Source: Hyphomicrobiales bacterium | Lineage (GTDB): Bacteria > Pseudomonadota > Alphaproteobacteria > Rhizobiales > Beijerinckiaceae | Reading direction: 5' to 3' | DNA length: 64,000 nucleotides | Assembly (NCBI GenBank): GCA_027483505.1 | Contig: JAIXUP010000009.1 | Location: 186,001-250,000, forward strand | Shown: piece after piece, positions 16,202 through 24,753 of the stretch | Position numbering within the stretch: the first letter of the stretch is position 1 | Layout of the letters: each line of letters starts with the position of its first letter | Program-made: the position numbers and the translations under genes | The notes under the pieces: generated by a model | Told to the model about the DNA's origin: nothing | The model's database searches: none | The model's input: only the letters and a program-made list of their open reading frames with translations

Positions 16202-16840
16202 TCAGGGGCGTGACGCGAGCTTCTTGAGCCGGACCACCTTGAAGTAGCCCTTGCCGACATGTGTCGTCTGATAGCGGCCCGTGCGCCGGCCCCAGTCCGT
16301 GATGCGGCTGACCTTGAAATCCGTGCTCCAGCCGACTTTCTTGGCGAGCGGCGCGAGCGCCGACCAGAACGCCGCGCCCGTGCCTTCCGACGCCACCAGA
16401 CGGCTTGAAACCACGATTTCGCCGCCCGGCCTGAGGACGCGGTCCATTTCGTCGAGCGCCTGTTCCGGGTCAGGCACCAGCGTGATCACGAACTGGGCGG
16501 TGACGGCATCGAAAGCCTCGTCGGCAAAGCCCAGGCGGCAGGCGTCCATGACGCTGAGCCCGATGACGGCGCTGAGGCCGCGTTCACGCACCTTGCGGCT
16601 GGCGACTTGAAGCATGTCTTCGGACAGATCGACGCCAACAACCCGCTTGTCTGCGGGAAAATAGGGCAAGGTCAGCCCTGTTCCGACGCCGATCTCCAGA
16701 ATGTCACGCCCGCAGGCTACCGCGGCGTCGACCGCCTCGCGCTGCGCCCGTGCCAGCAACTGGACATAGACCTTGTCGTAGAATTTTGCCCAGACACGAT
16801 AAACGCGCTTCTGGCCCTCAAGGTCATAGGTCACCGGCAT
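16202..16840 (-). CDS. pmtA: Phosphatidylethanolamine N-methyltransferase-like (PmtA)
   Basis: This 212-residue class I SAM methyltransferase has motif I LEIGVGTG at about 48-55, an acidic residue GVDLSEDM at about 69-76 and a motif IV region AVTAQFVITLVPDP. The N-terminal YRVWAKFYDKVY segment and overall length resemble the Rhodobacter/Sinorhizobium PmtA family. That family methylates phosphatidylethanolamine to phosphatidylcholine at the cytoplasmic membrane surface. It ends 5 bases from the tRNA 3' end in opposite orientation and starts 26 bases from the mnmA stop, so it may be co-transcribed with mnmA. The lipid substrate is inferred from family resemblance. Confidence 0.75.
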   Translation of the reverse strand: MPVTYDLEGQKRVYRVWAKFYDKVYVQLLARAQREAVDAAVACGRDILEIGVGTGLTLPYFPADKRVVGVDLSEDMLQVASRKVRERGLSAVIGLSVMDACRLGFADEAFDAVTAQFVITLVPDPEQALDEMDRVLRPGGEIVVSSRLVASEGTGAAFWSALAPLAKKVGWSTDFKVSRITDWGRRTGRYQTTHVGKGYFKVVRLKKLASRP

Positions 16841-16866
16841 GGCAGGGGAGGTCCGTTCTGGGTCAG

Positions 16867-18039
16867 TCAGGCACTGGCGACAAGCGCGGCCGCCGGCAGG
16901 TTGGCCGCTGCCCGCGCAACCGGCTGGATGATGCCGCCGCCAAGCACGCGCGCATCCGGCCGGGCGCTGTCATACAGCACGCAGGCCTGCCCCGGCGCGA
17001 CGCCCTCTTCGGCGTCAAGCAATTCCACCAGCCATTCGCCGCCGATGCGGCGCAGCAGCGCCGGCTTTGGCGCGCGGGTCGAGCGGACGCGGGCCGCGAC
17101 CTCAATGCCGTCGACCACATCGCCGGTCAGGGATGCGCCAAGCCAGTTCATGTCCCGGACCCTGACGGTCTTCGTTGCGAGCGCGCTGCGCGGCCCGACG
17201 ATGACGCGCGCCGTCTCGGCATCCAGCCTGACGACATAAAGCGCCTCGCTCGCGGCCACGCCGATGCCCTTGCGCTGGCCGACCGTGAAGCGAAGAATGC
17301 CATCGTGATGGCCGAGCACATTTCCGCCCATGTCGACGATCTCGCCGGGCCGGGACGCGCCGGGCCTGAGCCGCTCGATGACGTCGGCATAGCGACCGGA
17401 GGGGACAAAGCAGATGTCCTGGCTGTCCGGCTTGTCTGCGATCGCGAGGCCGAGTTCGGCCGCGAGCTCACGTGTGCGGCTCTTGGGCAGCTCGCCAAGC
17501 GGGAAGCGCAGGAGGTCAAGCTGGTCCTGCGTCGTGGCGTAGAGGAAATAGCTCTGGTCGCGCCCTTCATCGGCGGCGCGGTGCAGCGTGCGGCGGCCTT
17601 CAGGACCGGCTTTGGAGACGACATAGTGGCCGGTGGCGAGGGCGTCGGCGTCGAGCTCGCGGGCAAGACCGAGCAGGTCGCGGAACTTGACCGTACGGTT
17701 GCAGTCGACGCAGGGGATCGGGGTTTCGCCGGACAGGTAGCTGTCGGCGAAGCGCTCCATCACCTCGTTGCGGAAGCGGCTCTCGTAGTCGAGCACGTAA
17801 TGCGGAATCCCGATGGCTTCCGCCACACGGCGGGCGTCGTGGATATCCTGGCCGGCGCAGCATGAGCCGGCCCGGTGCACGGCGGCGCCATGATCGTAAA
17901 GCTGCAGCGTGACGCCAATGACTTCATAGCCCTGGGACTTGAGGAGCGCCGCAACCACGGACGAATCCACCCCGCCCGACATCGCCACGACGACGCGGGT
18001 TTCGTGAGGGGACTTGGCGATGTCCAGTGAGTTCGGCAA
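16867..18039 (-). CDS. mnmA: tRNA-specific 2-thiouridylase
   Basis: The 390-residue product inserts sulfur at U34 of Lys, Glu and Gln tRNAs. The PP-loop SGGVDSS is at about 21-27. Cys at about 113 in [10 protein letters not shown] and Cys at about 210 in DSQDICFV correspond to the two catalytic cysteines of E. coli MnmA. The C-terminal beta-barrel region follows. Length fits the family (about 360-400). It is chromosomal housekeeping and independent of the flagellar genes that follow on the other strand. Confidence 0.96.
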   Translation of the reverse strand: MPNSLDIAKSPHETRVVVAMSGGVDSSVVAALLKSQGYEVIGVTLQLYDHGAAVHRAGSCCAGQDIHDARRVAEAIGIPHYVLDYESRFRNEVMERFADSYLSGETPIPCVDCNRTVKFRDLLGLARELDADALATGHYVVSKAGPEGRRTLHRAADEGRDQSYFLYATTQDQLDLLRFPLGELPKSRTRELAAELGLAIADKPDSQDICFVPSGRYADVIERLRPGASRPGEIVDMGGNVLGHHDGILRFTVGQRKGIGVAASEALYVVRLDAETARVIVGPRSALATKTVRVRDMNWLGASLTGDVVDGIEVAARVRSTRAPKPALLRRIGGEWLVELLDAEEGVAPGQACVLYDSARPDARVLGGGIIQPVARAAANLPAAALVASA

Positions 18040-18310
18040 AGGCCCTGATCCCGGCTTGTGGCGCTGTCGAATGGAAGCTCGTCACCATATAGGGCGGTTC
18101 CCGAGCCGATGCCAGCCGGTTTGCGCGTCAGGGAGATGCGGCGCAAGCGGCAGATTTTGCCCCGTTGCGTGCACAAACTGCCTCGCATGACCTGCCCGAA
18201 TGGGAGTTGCTTCACCGAAAATCCATTCCTGACAATGACTTGAGGGGAGAGCAAGGCTGGCGCGATGCTTGCTGGCACAGTGGCGTGGCCCTTCAGAATG
18301 AGAGCACAAG
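18040..18310. other. Intergenic region mnmA-fliK
   Basis: This 271-bp gap lies between the divergent mnmA and fliK genes and should hold both promoters. No TTAACC or TTAA-N7-TTAA element like those before fliF and flhA was found. A 61-codon frame at 18058-18243 has a GTG start without a ribosome site and an unremarkable composition; it is not called. The sigma-54-like string TGGCAC at about 18272 lacks a GC at the right spacing. Confidence 0.5.
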
Positions 18311-19684
18311 TTGAGCATCAGCGCTGCTGCCTTGAACCCGTCCAGTCCGCTGCCTGCCCGTCCGGCCGCGCCAGCGCGTGCCGAAGATCGTGCCGCGCAG
18401 GAGCGGCCGTTCGCATTGCCACCTGACGCGCAATCGCCCGAGGCCACCCCGCGCGCGCCAATCAAGATCAGCAAGTCCGATCTGGAGGCGCCCGGGAGGG
18501 ACATCTCCGAAGCAGATCGCGACAGTGCCGGGCCATCGACGAAGACGCCTCAGGACAAGGATTCAAGCGAGACGAACGGCAAGACCGAAGACGCGGCAGG
18601 GCGCGTGGACGCAGGGAGCGCCGCCGCGCAACCAGCCCCGGATGCAAATCTTGCGACCGAGGCCAAGACCGAGGCCAAGACCGAAGCCGAGACCGAGGCC
18701 TTGGCTGTTGCCGCTGCCCTGGCTGTTGCACAGGAGATTGCGGCTCCTTCCCAGATGTCCGTCCAGCAGGCAGCGGACATGGCAGCGGTCGTTGTCCAGC
18801 CCGCGCCGGCCGTTGAAGATCCGGTGTCCGATGCTGCCGCAACGCAGACAAGCGACGCGGTTGTTATGGCCTCGGGCCCGTCTGTTGCGGACAAAGCCGT
18901 GATTGCTGCACGTCCCGCCGGGTTGCCCGCGTCGGACACCGCGAAGGAGGCCCTTCCGCAACAGCCCGCCACCGCAGAGGTCGCGCAGACTGTGCCGAAG
19001 GGTAGCGGCAGACACGAGAAGATGGCGGACGGGCCCTCAGCCGAGCCGATTGCGGGCGACAAGGGCGAGTCCGAGCTGACGCCGCGCGCCGAACAACCTC
19101 AGCAGGCGCAGGCCATGCAACCTGCCGCCCATCGACCGGCCGATGGCACCCAGCTTGGGACGCTCCTGTCGAACCTGCAGGCCGCGACCAACCCCGCTGC
19201 GCCGCCGGCGTCGCTCATTCAGCCGCCGAAGCCGGAGGGGGCGCAGGCGCATCTGGCCAAGGCGATCCCGCCCAGTGCTGTGCCGATCGAGATCGGATTG
19301 CGGGCTTTGCAGGGCGCGCGCGAGTTCCAGATCAGGCTCGACCCGGCAGAACTCGGGCGCGTCGAGGTCCGGCTCGAGATCGGTGACGACAAGTCCGTCA
19401 GCGCCAAGGTCGTTGTCGACCGTGTCGAGACGCTTCACCTGCTGCAGCGCGAGGCGAAGACGCTCGAACGCGCCTTCGAGCAGGCCGGCCTCAAGTCAAG
19501 CGACAGCGGCATCGACATCTCCTTGCGCGATCACGGGCAGCAATCGAACCAGCAGCGCGGCGAGGCCTTCACCGATGAATTCGGCGCGCGCGCGCGCAAC
19601 GCTGCCGCCGCGCCGATCGTCCTGCCTGCCGACATTCCCGTCCGCCGCTCGCTGCATGTTGGCGCGCTCGACCGTTCGATCTGA
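18311..19684 (+). CDS. fliK: Flagellar hook-length control protein
   Basis: The 457-residue product is Ala/Pro/Glu-rich and low in order up to about residue 320. This part includes a TEAKTEAKTEAETEA run near 116-130. It is followed by the compact FliK C-terminal domain (FQIRLDPAELGRVEVRLEIG at about 338-357) that switches export specificity when the hook reaches its length. The TTG at 18311 is the only start that keeps the full frame; it has no clear ribosome site, so the N-terminus is uncertain. flgD follows 12 bases later, and the gene heads the fliK-flgD pair of the flagellar cluster. Confidence 0.85.
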   Translation: MSISAAALNPSSPLPARPAAPARAEDRAAQERPFALPPDAQSPEATPRAPIKISKSDLEAPGRDISEADRDSAGPSTKTPQDKDSSETNGKTEDAAGRVDAGSAAAQPAPDANLATEAKTEAKTEAETEALAVAAALAVAQEIAAPSQMSVQQAADMAAVVVQPAPAVEDPVSDAAATQTSDAVVMASGPSVADKAVIAARPAGLPASDTAKEALPQQPATAEVAQTVPKGSGRHEKMADGPSAEPIAGDKGESELTPRAEQPQQAQAMQPAAHRPADGTQLGTLLSNLQAATNPAAPPASLIQPPKPEGAQAHLAKAIPPSAVPIEIGLRALQGAREFQIRLDPAELGRVEVRLEIGDDKSVSAKVVVDRVETLHLLQREAKTLERAFEQAGLKSSDSGIDISLRDHGQQSNQQRGEAFTDEFGARARNAAAAPIVLPADIPVRRSLHVGALDRSI

Positions 19685-19696
19685 GGAGCCAAGGCC

Positions 19697-20368
19697 ATGA
19701 CCACGATCGCAGCCGCCCAAGCCGCTTCAAACGCCGCAGCGACCACGTCGACCGGCAAGAAGGATGATCGCGCGCAGATCGCAGGGAACTTCGACCAGTT
19801 CCTGCAATTGCTGACCACGCAGCTCAAGAACCAGGACCCGACTGCGCCGCTCGACACAAACCAGTTCACGCAGCAGCTTGTCCAGTTCGCACAGGTCGAG
19901 CAGCAGCTGAAGCAGAACGAGACGTTGACCTCGCTGCTGAGCATGAGCAAGTCGACCAGCACCGCCAACGCCATGGGCTTTGTGGGCAACCGTGTGACGA
20001 TGGATGGCTCGACCAGCCGACTGAAGGACAATGTCGCCGAATGGCGTCTGGACGCACCGCGTGGCGGCAACGCCACGATCACGATCAAGGACAAGAGCGG
20101 CAGTATCGTGCAAACGAAGACGATCGCCCTGACTGCGGGAGCCCAGACCTTCAAATGGGATGGCGGCAAGGCCACTGGCCTCAACGCGCCGGACGGTGAC
20201 TACTCCATTGTTGTCGACGCAACCGACGCACAGCGTAATCGCATCGACGTGAAGACCGAGGTCACCGGTGTCGTCGACGGCGCCGACTTCAGCGGCGACA
20301 CCCCGATCCTGGTGATCGGAACGGCCCGCATTCCTGTCGACAAGGTCAAATCCGTGAGCCGCCTCTAG
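19697..20368 (+). CDS. flgD: Flagellar hook assembly (scaffold) protein
   Basis: The 223-residue product begins with the FlgD signature FDQFLQLLTTQLKNQDPTAPLD near residues 35-56, followed by QFTQQLVQFAQVEQQ. A FlgD_ig/Tudor-type C-terminal part begins near residue 85. It caps the growing hook so that FlgE subunits can polymerise. The start has GAGG 14-11 bases upstream and the gene follows fliK by 12 bases. The hook protein gene flgE is not in this window, unlike the Caulobacter arrangement, where flgE is next to flgD. Confidence 0.95.
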   Translation: MTTIAAAQAASNAAATTSTGKKDDRAQIAGNFDQFLQLLTTQLKNQDPTAPLDTNQFTQQLVQFAQVEQQLKQNETLTSLLSMSKSTSTANAMGFVGNRVTMDGSTSRLKDNVAEWRLDAPRGGNATITIKDKSGSIVQTKTIALTAGAQTFKWDGGKATGLNAPDGDYSIVVDATDAQRNRIDVKTEVTGVVDGADFSGDTPILVIGTARIPVDKVKSVSRL

Positions 20369-20437
20369 CCATGCGGGAGCCGGAGATGACGGCGGGGTCC
20401 CAGAGCGAATCAGCGGAATTCGGCTGGTCTGATGACC

Positions 20438-20452
20438 TTAGCCAAATTTTAA
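20438..20452 (+). promoter_or_regulatory. CtrA-box-like element before sciP
   Basis: TTAG-N7-TTAA (20438-20441, 20449-20452) is one base from the CtrA consensus TTAA-N7-TTAA and lies 57 bp before the sciP ATG. A GANTC methylation site (GAATC, 20407-20411) lies just upstream. In Caulobacter sciP is activated by CtrA, so the placement is meaningful. Confidence 0.6.
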
Positions 20453-20508
20453 GCGGCTTGCGCGTACATTGCCTCGGACATTGGTCTGTAGAGTTGTGTG
20501 AGCGTGAA

Positions 20509-20784
20509 ATGACCGAGGGTCTTAGACCACGAGTGAAGTATGTCATCGGCCCAGATGGGAGCCCTTTGACGATCGCGGACCTGCCGCCTCCGGGCACGCA
20601 CCGCTGGGTGATCCGCCGCAAGGCGGAGGTTGTAGCAGCCGTTCGCGGCGGCTTGCTCAGCCTCGAGGACGCCTGCCAGCGCTACACGTTGACCACCGAG
20701 GAGTTCCTCAGCTGGCAGCTGTCGATCGATCAGCACGGCCTCGCAGGCCTGCGCACAACGCGAATCCAGCACTATCGGCAGTAA
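20509..20784 (+). CDS. sciP: CtrA inhibitor SciP (DUF1153)
   Basis: The frame opens at 20371, but the ATG at 20509 gives 91 residues, the length of Caulobacter SciP (about 93). The start MTEGLRPRVKYVIGPDGSPL matches it closely. The longer start would also run through the CtrA-like box. The HTH lies at about 30-75 (RWVIRRKAEVVAAVRGG, then LSLEDACQRYTLTTEEF). SciP binds CtrA and blocks its activation of target promoters after it is made, closing a negative feedback loop late in the cell cycle. It sits between flgD and fliF, as in Caulobacter. A hairpin terminator follows at 20815-20859. Confidence 0.93.
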   Translation: MTEGLRPRVKYVIGPDGSPLTIADLPPPGTHRWVIRRKAEVVAAVRGGLLSLEDACQRYTLTTEEFLSWQLSIDQHGLAGLRTTRIQHYRQ

Positions 20785-20802
20785 GCACAACAGTTCAGCC
20801 CG

Positions 20803-20817
20803 TTAACGATTGGCTAA
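20803..20817 (+). promoter_or_regulatory. CtrA-box-like element overlapping the sciP terminator
   Basis: TTAA-N7-CTAA (20803-20806, 20814-20817) overlaps the left arm of the hairpin at 20815-20859. It is the first of two such elements before fliF, 73 bp upstream of the second. Protein binding here could influence termination or act with the proximal box; this is inference. Confidence 0.4.
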
Positions 20818-20859
20818 GCCGTTTTCAGCGCAGATGCGCCGGAAACGGCTTATTTTTTT
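20815..20859 (+). terminator. Rho-independent terminator after sciP
   Basis: TAAGCCGTTT (20815-20824) pairs with AAACGGCTTA (20843-20852), and an inner GCGC-AGAT-GCGC stem lies in the loop. Seven T residues follow at 20853-20859. It separates sciP from the fliF operon, so fliF needs its own promoter. Confidence 0.88.
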
Positions 20860-20875
20860 GCGCAGCCCCATTCTG

Positions 20876-20915
20876 TTAACCACCTGCTAACCACGCACCG
20901 GGAAAAACTTGCCTA
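20876..20915 (+). promoter_or_regulatory. fliF promoter region with TTAA-N7-CTAA box
   Basis: TTAA-N7-CTAA (20876-20879, 20887-20890) is a CtrA-type element, and TTAACCAC/CTAACCAC are its two half-sites. From 20888 it runs into a block, TAACCACG-N2-CC-N1-GG-N1-AA-N1-A-N1-TTGCCTA, ending at 20915. The same block occurs before flhA at 30594-30621. The GTG start of fliF is about 68 bp further on. Confidence 0.65.
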
Positions 20916-20982
20916 GCTGTTCGCCTGTGGTCCGCATGATGCGGGCCGGCGACCGGTCCTTTGGTTGATGTGAGGCAATGGC

Positions 20983-22653
20983 GTGAACAGCCTGGTTCAG
21001 CAGTTCAGCAAATTGGGTGCGGGCCGGCTTGCCGCCATGCTGACGGTGACGGCTGCGCTTCTGATCTTCTTCGGCTTCGTGATGTTCCGCTTTTCCCAGC
21101 CGACGATGGGCCTGCTCTACAGCGACCTGTCGCTTCAGGACGCGGCGCAGATCGTCAAGGACCTCGAAACGCGGAACATCAAGTACGAGACCCGCGGCGA
21201 CGGTTCGGCCATTCTGGTGCCGCGCGGCGACATCCCGCGCGTCCGGATGGAACTCGCCTCCAAGGGCCTGCCTTCGGGCGGCGGCGTCGGCTACGAGATC
21301 TTTGACAAGGGCGATGCGTTCTCGTCGACGAGCTTTGTGCAGAACATCAACCACCTGCGCGCTCTCGAAGGCGAGTTGACCCGCACGATCCGCGGTCTCG
21401 GACGGGTGCAGAACGCGCGCGTCCATCTGGTCATCCCCGAACGCAAGCTGTTCGAGCGCGACCGCGAGCCGCCGCGCGCCTCGATCGTGCTGAAGCTGCG
21501 CGGTGACCTCGAAGCGGGTCAGATCAAGGCGATCCGCCACCTGGTCGCTTCGGCCGTCGAAGGGCTCAAGCCCGAGCGGGTTTCGATCGTGGACGAGGGC
21601 GGCCGGCTTCTGGCCGACGGGGCGCAGAGCGACACGGCCGGAATGACCGGGTCCGTCGGCGATGACCGGCAGACCACCATCGAGCGCCGCGTCAAGGCCC
21701 AGATCGAGGAAATCGTCGCGAGCGTGGTCGGCTCTGGCCGCGCGCGGGTTCAAGTCAGCGCCCAATTGGAAATGAACCGCGTCGAAAGCCGCTCCGAGAC
21801 CTTCGATCCCGAAAGCAGGGTGGCGCGCTCGACCCAAAGCCGCACCGAAAGCTCCGCCAACAGTGAGCCGGGCGCGCAGGGCGTGACGGTCGGGAACGAA
21901 CTGCCGGGAGCGCAGGGGCAGGGCGGCGGACAGGCACAGACCCGCGAGCAGAGCAGCAAGAACGAGGAAATCACGAACTTCGAAATCTCCCGCACGACGC
22001 GGACCGAAGTGCTGGAGGGCGGCCGCCTGCGCCGACTGTCGGTTGCGGTGCTGATCGACGGCATCTACGCCCGTCCCGCTGCGGGGGGGGACGCGATCTA
22101 TCAGCCGCGCCCGCAGGAGGAACTCGACCGGATCGGCGCGCTTGTGCGCACGGCCATCGGCTTCGACCGCCAGCGCGGCGATCAGGTCGAGGTCGTCAAC
22201 CTGCGTTTCGCCGACGCGCCGCAACCGATCGAACTGAAGGAACAGACGCTGATGCAGCAGCTGCTGTCCTTCACCAAGGATGACGTCCTGCGCGCCATCG
22301 AGCTTGGCGTCATCGCCCTGCTGACACTGATTGTCCTGATCACGGTGGTGCGGCCGCTGCTCAAGCAGGTCCTTGCGCCCGAGAAGCCGAAGGGCCGCGA
22401 TGGCGATGGCGGCCAGTCGCAGGGCGGTGGTGGCGGCATGCAATCCCTGCCCAATGCTGCCGAAGGTCAGCAGATGTTGGCCGGCCCGGCGTCCTCCGAT
22501 ACGCCGTCCGAGCGCATGCTGGCGCTTGCGCAGATCAAGGGGCAGATCAAGGCGCAATCCGTCGAGAAGATCGGTGGCATGGTCAACCAGAACCCGTCTG
22601 ACGCCGTCGCCGTGCTGCGCTCCTGGGTCCATGAACAGCCGTCGGGGGCCTGA
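20983..22653 (+). CDS. fliF: Flagellar MS-ring protein
   Basis: The 556-residue product has a first membrane helix at about 18-37, a YscJ/FliF domain with FVQNINHLRALEGELTRTI near 112-130, a periplasmic linker and a C-terminal membrane helix near 440-462. The tail ends in a FliG-binding segment rich in Asp, Ser and Ala. It forms the MS ring, the base of the flagellar motor. GTG at 20983 is the only suitable start. fliG follows after 3 bases. This order (sciP, fliF, fliG, flbE/fliH, fliN, flbD) is that of the Caulobacter fliF operon. Confidence 0.96.
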   Translation: MNSLVQQFSKLGAGRLAAMLTVTAALLIFFGFVMFRFSQPTMGLLYSDLSLQDAAQIVKDLETRNIKYETRGDGSAILVPRGDIPRVRMELASKGLPSGGGVGYEIFDKGDAFSSTSFVQNINHLRALEGELTRTIRGLGRVQNARVHLVIPERKLFERDREPPRASIVLKLRGDLEAGQIKAIRHLVASAVEGLKPERVSIVDEGGRLLADGAQSDTAGMTGSVGDDRQTTIERRVKAQIEEIVASVVGSGRARVQVSAQLEMNRVESRSETFDPESRVARSTQSRTESSANSEPGAQGVTVGNELPGAQGQGGGQAQTREQSSKNEEITNFEISRTTRTEVLEGGRLRRLSVAVLIDGIYARPAAGGDAIYQPRPQEELDRIGALVRTAIGFDRQRGDQVEVVNLRFADAPQPIELKEQTLMQQLLSFTKDDVLRAIELGVIALLTLIVLITVVRPLLKQVLAPEKPKGRDGDGGQSQGGGGGMQSLPNAAEGQQMLAGPASSDTPSERMLALAQIKGQIKAQSVEKIGGMVNQNPSDAVAVLRSWVHEQPSGA

Positions 22654-22656
22654 GCC

Positions 22657-23706
22657 GTGGCCAGCGCACCCCGCCCGAGCAGCGCGGCCCTCACGGCCAA
22701 CGGCCAGCCGAAGGAGCTGACCGGCCCGCTGAAGGCTGCCGTCATCCTTCTGCTGCTGGGCGACGAGTTCGGCAAACCGATCTGGACCGAACTGGAGGAC
22801 CACGAAATCCGCATCCTGTCGCGTTCGATGACCGAACTGGGCACCGTCGAAGCGGATATCGTCGAACGGGTCATGGTCGATTTCGTGGCGAAGTTGTCGA
22901 ATGCAGGCTCGGTGACGGGCTCCTACGACCGGACCGAGGCGCTGTTGCTGCGCATCCTGCCCAAGGCGCATGTCTCGGCCATCATGGAGGAGATCAGGGG
23001 GCCGGCGGGCCGCAACATGTGGCAGAAGCTCGCCAACATCGAAGCTGCTGTCCTCGCCAACTTTCTGAAAAACGAATATCCGCAGACGGTTGCGGTCGTA
23101 CTCTCGAAGATCAAGCCGGACCATGCGGCGCAGGTGCTCAGCATGCTGCCGGAGGACTTCGCGATCGACTGCGTGCAGCGGATGCTGCGCATGGAGAATG
23201 TCCAGAAGGAGGCGCTTGATCATATCGAGCAAACCTTGCGGTCCGAGTTCGTCGCGACTTTGGCGCAAACCCAGCGGCGCGACCCGCACGAGATCATGGC
23301 GGTGATCTTCAACTCCTTCGACCGGCAGACCGAGGGGCGCTTCCTGTCGTCGCTCGATGCCATCAGCAAGGACGCCTCGCGCAAGATCCGTGCGCTGATG
23401 TTCACCTTCGAGGACCTTCAGAAGCTCGATCCGGCCGGTGTCCAGACCTTGCTGCGGGTCGTGGACAAGGACACGCTGTCCCGCGCGCTCAAGGGCGCCA
23501 ATGACAAGGCCAAGGAGTTCTTCTTCGCCGGCATGTCGGCGCGCGCCGCCAAGAACATGCAGGACGACATGCAGAGCCTCGGGCCGCTCAGGTTGAAGGA
23601 GGTCGACGAGGCCCAGTCCCGGATGGTGCAGATGGCCAAGGATCTGGCCGACAAGGGCGAACTGATGATCGCCAAGAACAATGCCGAAGACGAACTGATC
23701 TATTGA
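22657..23706 (+). CDS. fliG: Flagellar motor switch protein FliG
   Basis: The 349-residue rotor protein starts at GTG 22657, 3 bases after fliF. It has the N-terminal FliF-binding part, the middle domain with [28 protein letters not shown] near 137-164, and the charged C-terminal torque domain ([22 protein letters not shown] at about 249-270). It couples MotA/B stator force to the rotor and, with FliN, sets rotational direction. Length and motifs are normal. Confidence 0.96.
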   Translation: MASAPRPSSAALTANGQPKELTGPLKAAVILLLLGDEFGKPIWTELEDHEIRILSRSMTELGTVEADIVERVMVDFVAKLSNAGSVTGSYDRTEALLLRILPKAHVSAIMEEIRGPAGRNMWQKLANIEAAVLANFLKNEYPQTVAVVLSKIKPDHAAQVLSMLPEDFAIDCVQRMLRMENVQKEALDHIEQTLRSEFVATLAQTQRRDPHEIMAVIFNSFDRQTEGRFLSSLDAISKDASRKIRALMFTFEDLQKLDPAGVQTLLRVVDKDTLSRALKGANDKAKEFFFAGMSARAAKNMQDDMQSLGPLRLKEVDEAQSRMVQMAKDLADKGELMIAKNNAEDELIY

Positions 23707-23722
23707 AGTCGAGAAAGCCAGC

Positions 23723-24331
23723 ATGAACGCCGCCAGATTCACCTTCGAGACAGACTTTCGCGCCGAGGCCAATGGCCGCCGTGCGACCGATGTCGACGTG
23801 GCGGCGGCGCGTGAGCAGGGCTTCAATGACGGCTATGCCAAAGGCCAGGAGTCGGCGGAGGCCAAGGCGAGCGCCGCGCTCACGCACATGGCCGGGCTCA
23901 TCTCGGTCCAGGCCGAAAGGCTCCTCGCCGTGCATGGCGACCGCATGGCGCTGATCGAGGCCTCCGCCGCCGCGCTGGCGGTCAAGATGGCGCGGCGCAT
24001 GGCCGGCGCGGCGCTGGCCGAGAAGCCGCAGGCCCTGATCGAGCAGGCCGCGCGCGAATGCCTTGTACATGCCCGCAGCGCCCCGCATCTGGCCGTCCGC
24101 GTCCATGCCGGCTTCGTCGAGGACGCCGAGCGCCTCTTCGGCCGGCTGACGCATGAGAGCGGCTATCCCGGCAAGGTCATCATCCTGGGCGAACCCGAGA
24201 TCGCCGAGGGCGACGCGCGCCTCGAATGGGCCGATGGCGGCGTCGTGATCAACCGCGAGGCTGTCGACGCCATGATCGACGCCGCCGCCGAGAAGGTGCT
24301 GGGCGCCCGCCCGGACACCCTGCTGAGCTGA
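23723..24331 (+). CDS. fliH: Flagellar export ATPase regulator FliH/FlbE
   Basis: The 202-residue product has an Ala/Glu-rich helical N-terminal half, EQGFNDGYAKGQESAEAKAS near 30-50, typical of FliH coiled coils. The C-terminal part (GEPEIAEGDARLEWADGGVVINREA near 155-180) is shared with FliH/FlbE proteins. It would bind the FliI ATPase and help dock it at the export gate. Position between fliG and fliN matches flbE of Caulobacter. Sequence conservation in this family is low; the call rests on context plus the C-terminal pattern. Confidence 0.85.
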   Translation: MNAARFTFETDFRAEANGRRATDVDVAAAREQGFNDGYAKGQESAEAKASAALTHMAGLISVQAERLLAVHGDRMALIEASAAALAVKMARRMAGAALAEKPQALIEQAARECLVHARSAPHLAVRVHAGFVEDAERLFGRLTHESGYPGKVIILGEPEIAEGDARLEWADGGVVINREAVDAMIDAAAEKVLGARPDTLLS

Positions 24332-24344
24332 GGGAGCACCAATC

Positions 24345-24686
24345 ATGTCCAATGCAGACCTTCCGCTTCCGCCCCTGACCGCCGGCTCCGGGGTTCCGTC
24401 GCCGTCCGGACATGACAGGTCCGGGCCTGTGGCGAACAAGACGGCGGAGGACCTCGAGCAGGTTTTCGACGTGCCCGTCACGGTCGCCGCGATCCTGGGA
24501 TCGCACCGCATGCCGATCGGCGACATGCTGAAGCTTCAGCCGGGCGCCGTGCTGGAACTCGACCGCCGCGTTGGCGAGGCCATCGACATTCTCGTCAACG
24601 ACCGCCTCGTCGCGCGCGGCGAGGTCGTGATCGTCGAGGACAAGCTGGGTGTGACCATGACCGAGATCATCAAGGCCGAGCGGTGA
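24345..24686 (+). CDS. fliN: Flagellar motor switch protein FliN
   Basis: The 113-residue product has a disordered N-terminal 35 residues and then the SpoA (surface presentation of antigens) domain. Its hallmarks are VFDVPVTVAAILGSHRMPIGDMLKLQPGAVLELD and a C-terminal RGEVVIVEDKLGVTMTEII. It builds the C-ring with FliM and FliG. No fliM is in the window. The flbD activator gene begins 67 bases after its stop. Confidence 0.95.
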   Translation: MSNADLPLPPLTAGSGVPSPSGHDRSGPVANKTAEDLEQVFDVPVTVAAILGSHRMPIGDMLKLQPGAVLELDRRVGEAIDILVNDRLVARGEVVIVEDKLGVTMTEIIKAER

Positions 24687-24753
24687 GCCGCCCCGTGCCG
24701 ACACACGCAATGTATTCCGGGGTGCGGGGCGTCCCAGCTGGAAGGAATGAGCC

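Noticed and set aside
18058-18243. 61-codon plus-strand frame between mnmA and fliK
   Set aside because: GTG start without a ribosome site, no recognisable pattern, and it overlaps the presumed mnmA promoter.
18268-18290. Sigma-54-like TGGCAC upstream of fliK
   Set aside because: No GC pair at the required 10-base spacing from GG.
20887-23826. 979-codon minus-strand open frame opposite fliF and fliG
   Set aside because: It covers clear FliF and FliG coding sequence and shows the low-complexity composition of an antisense frame.
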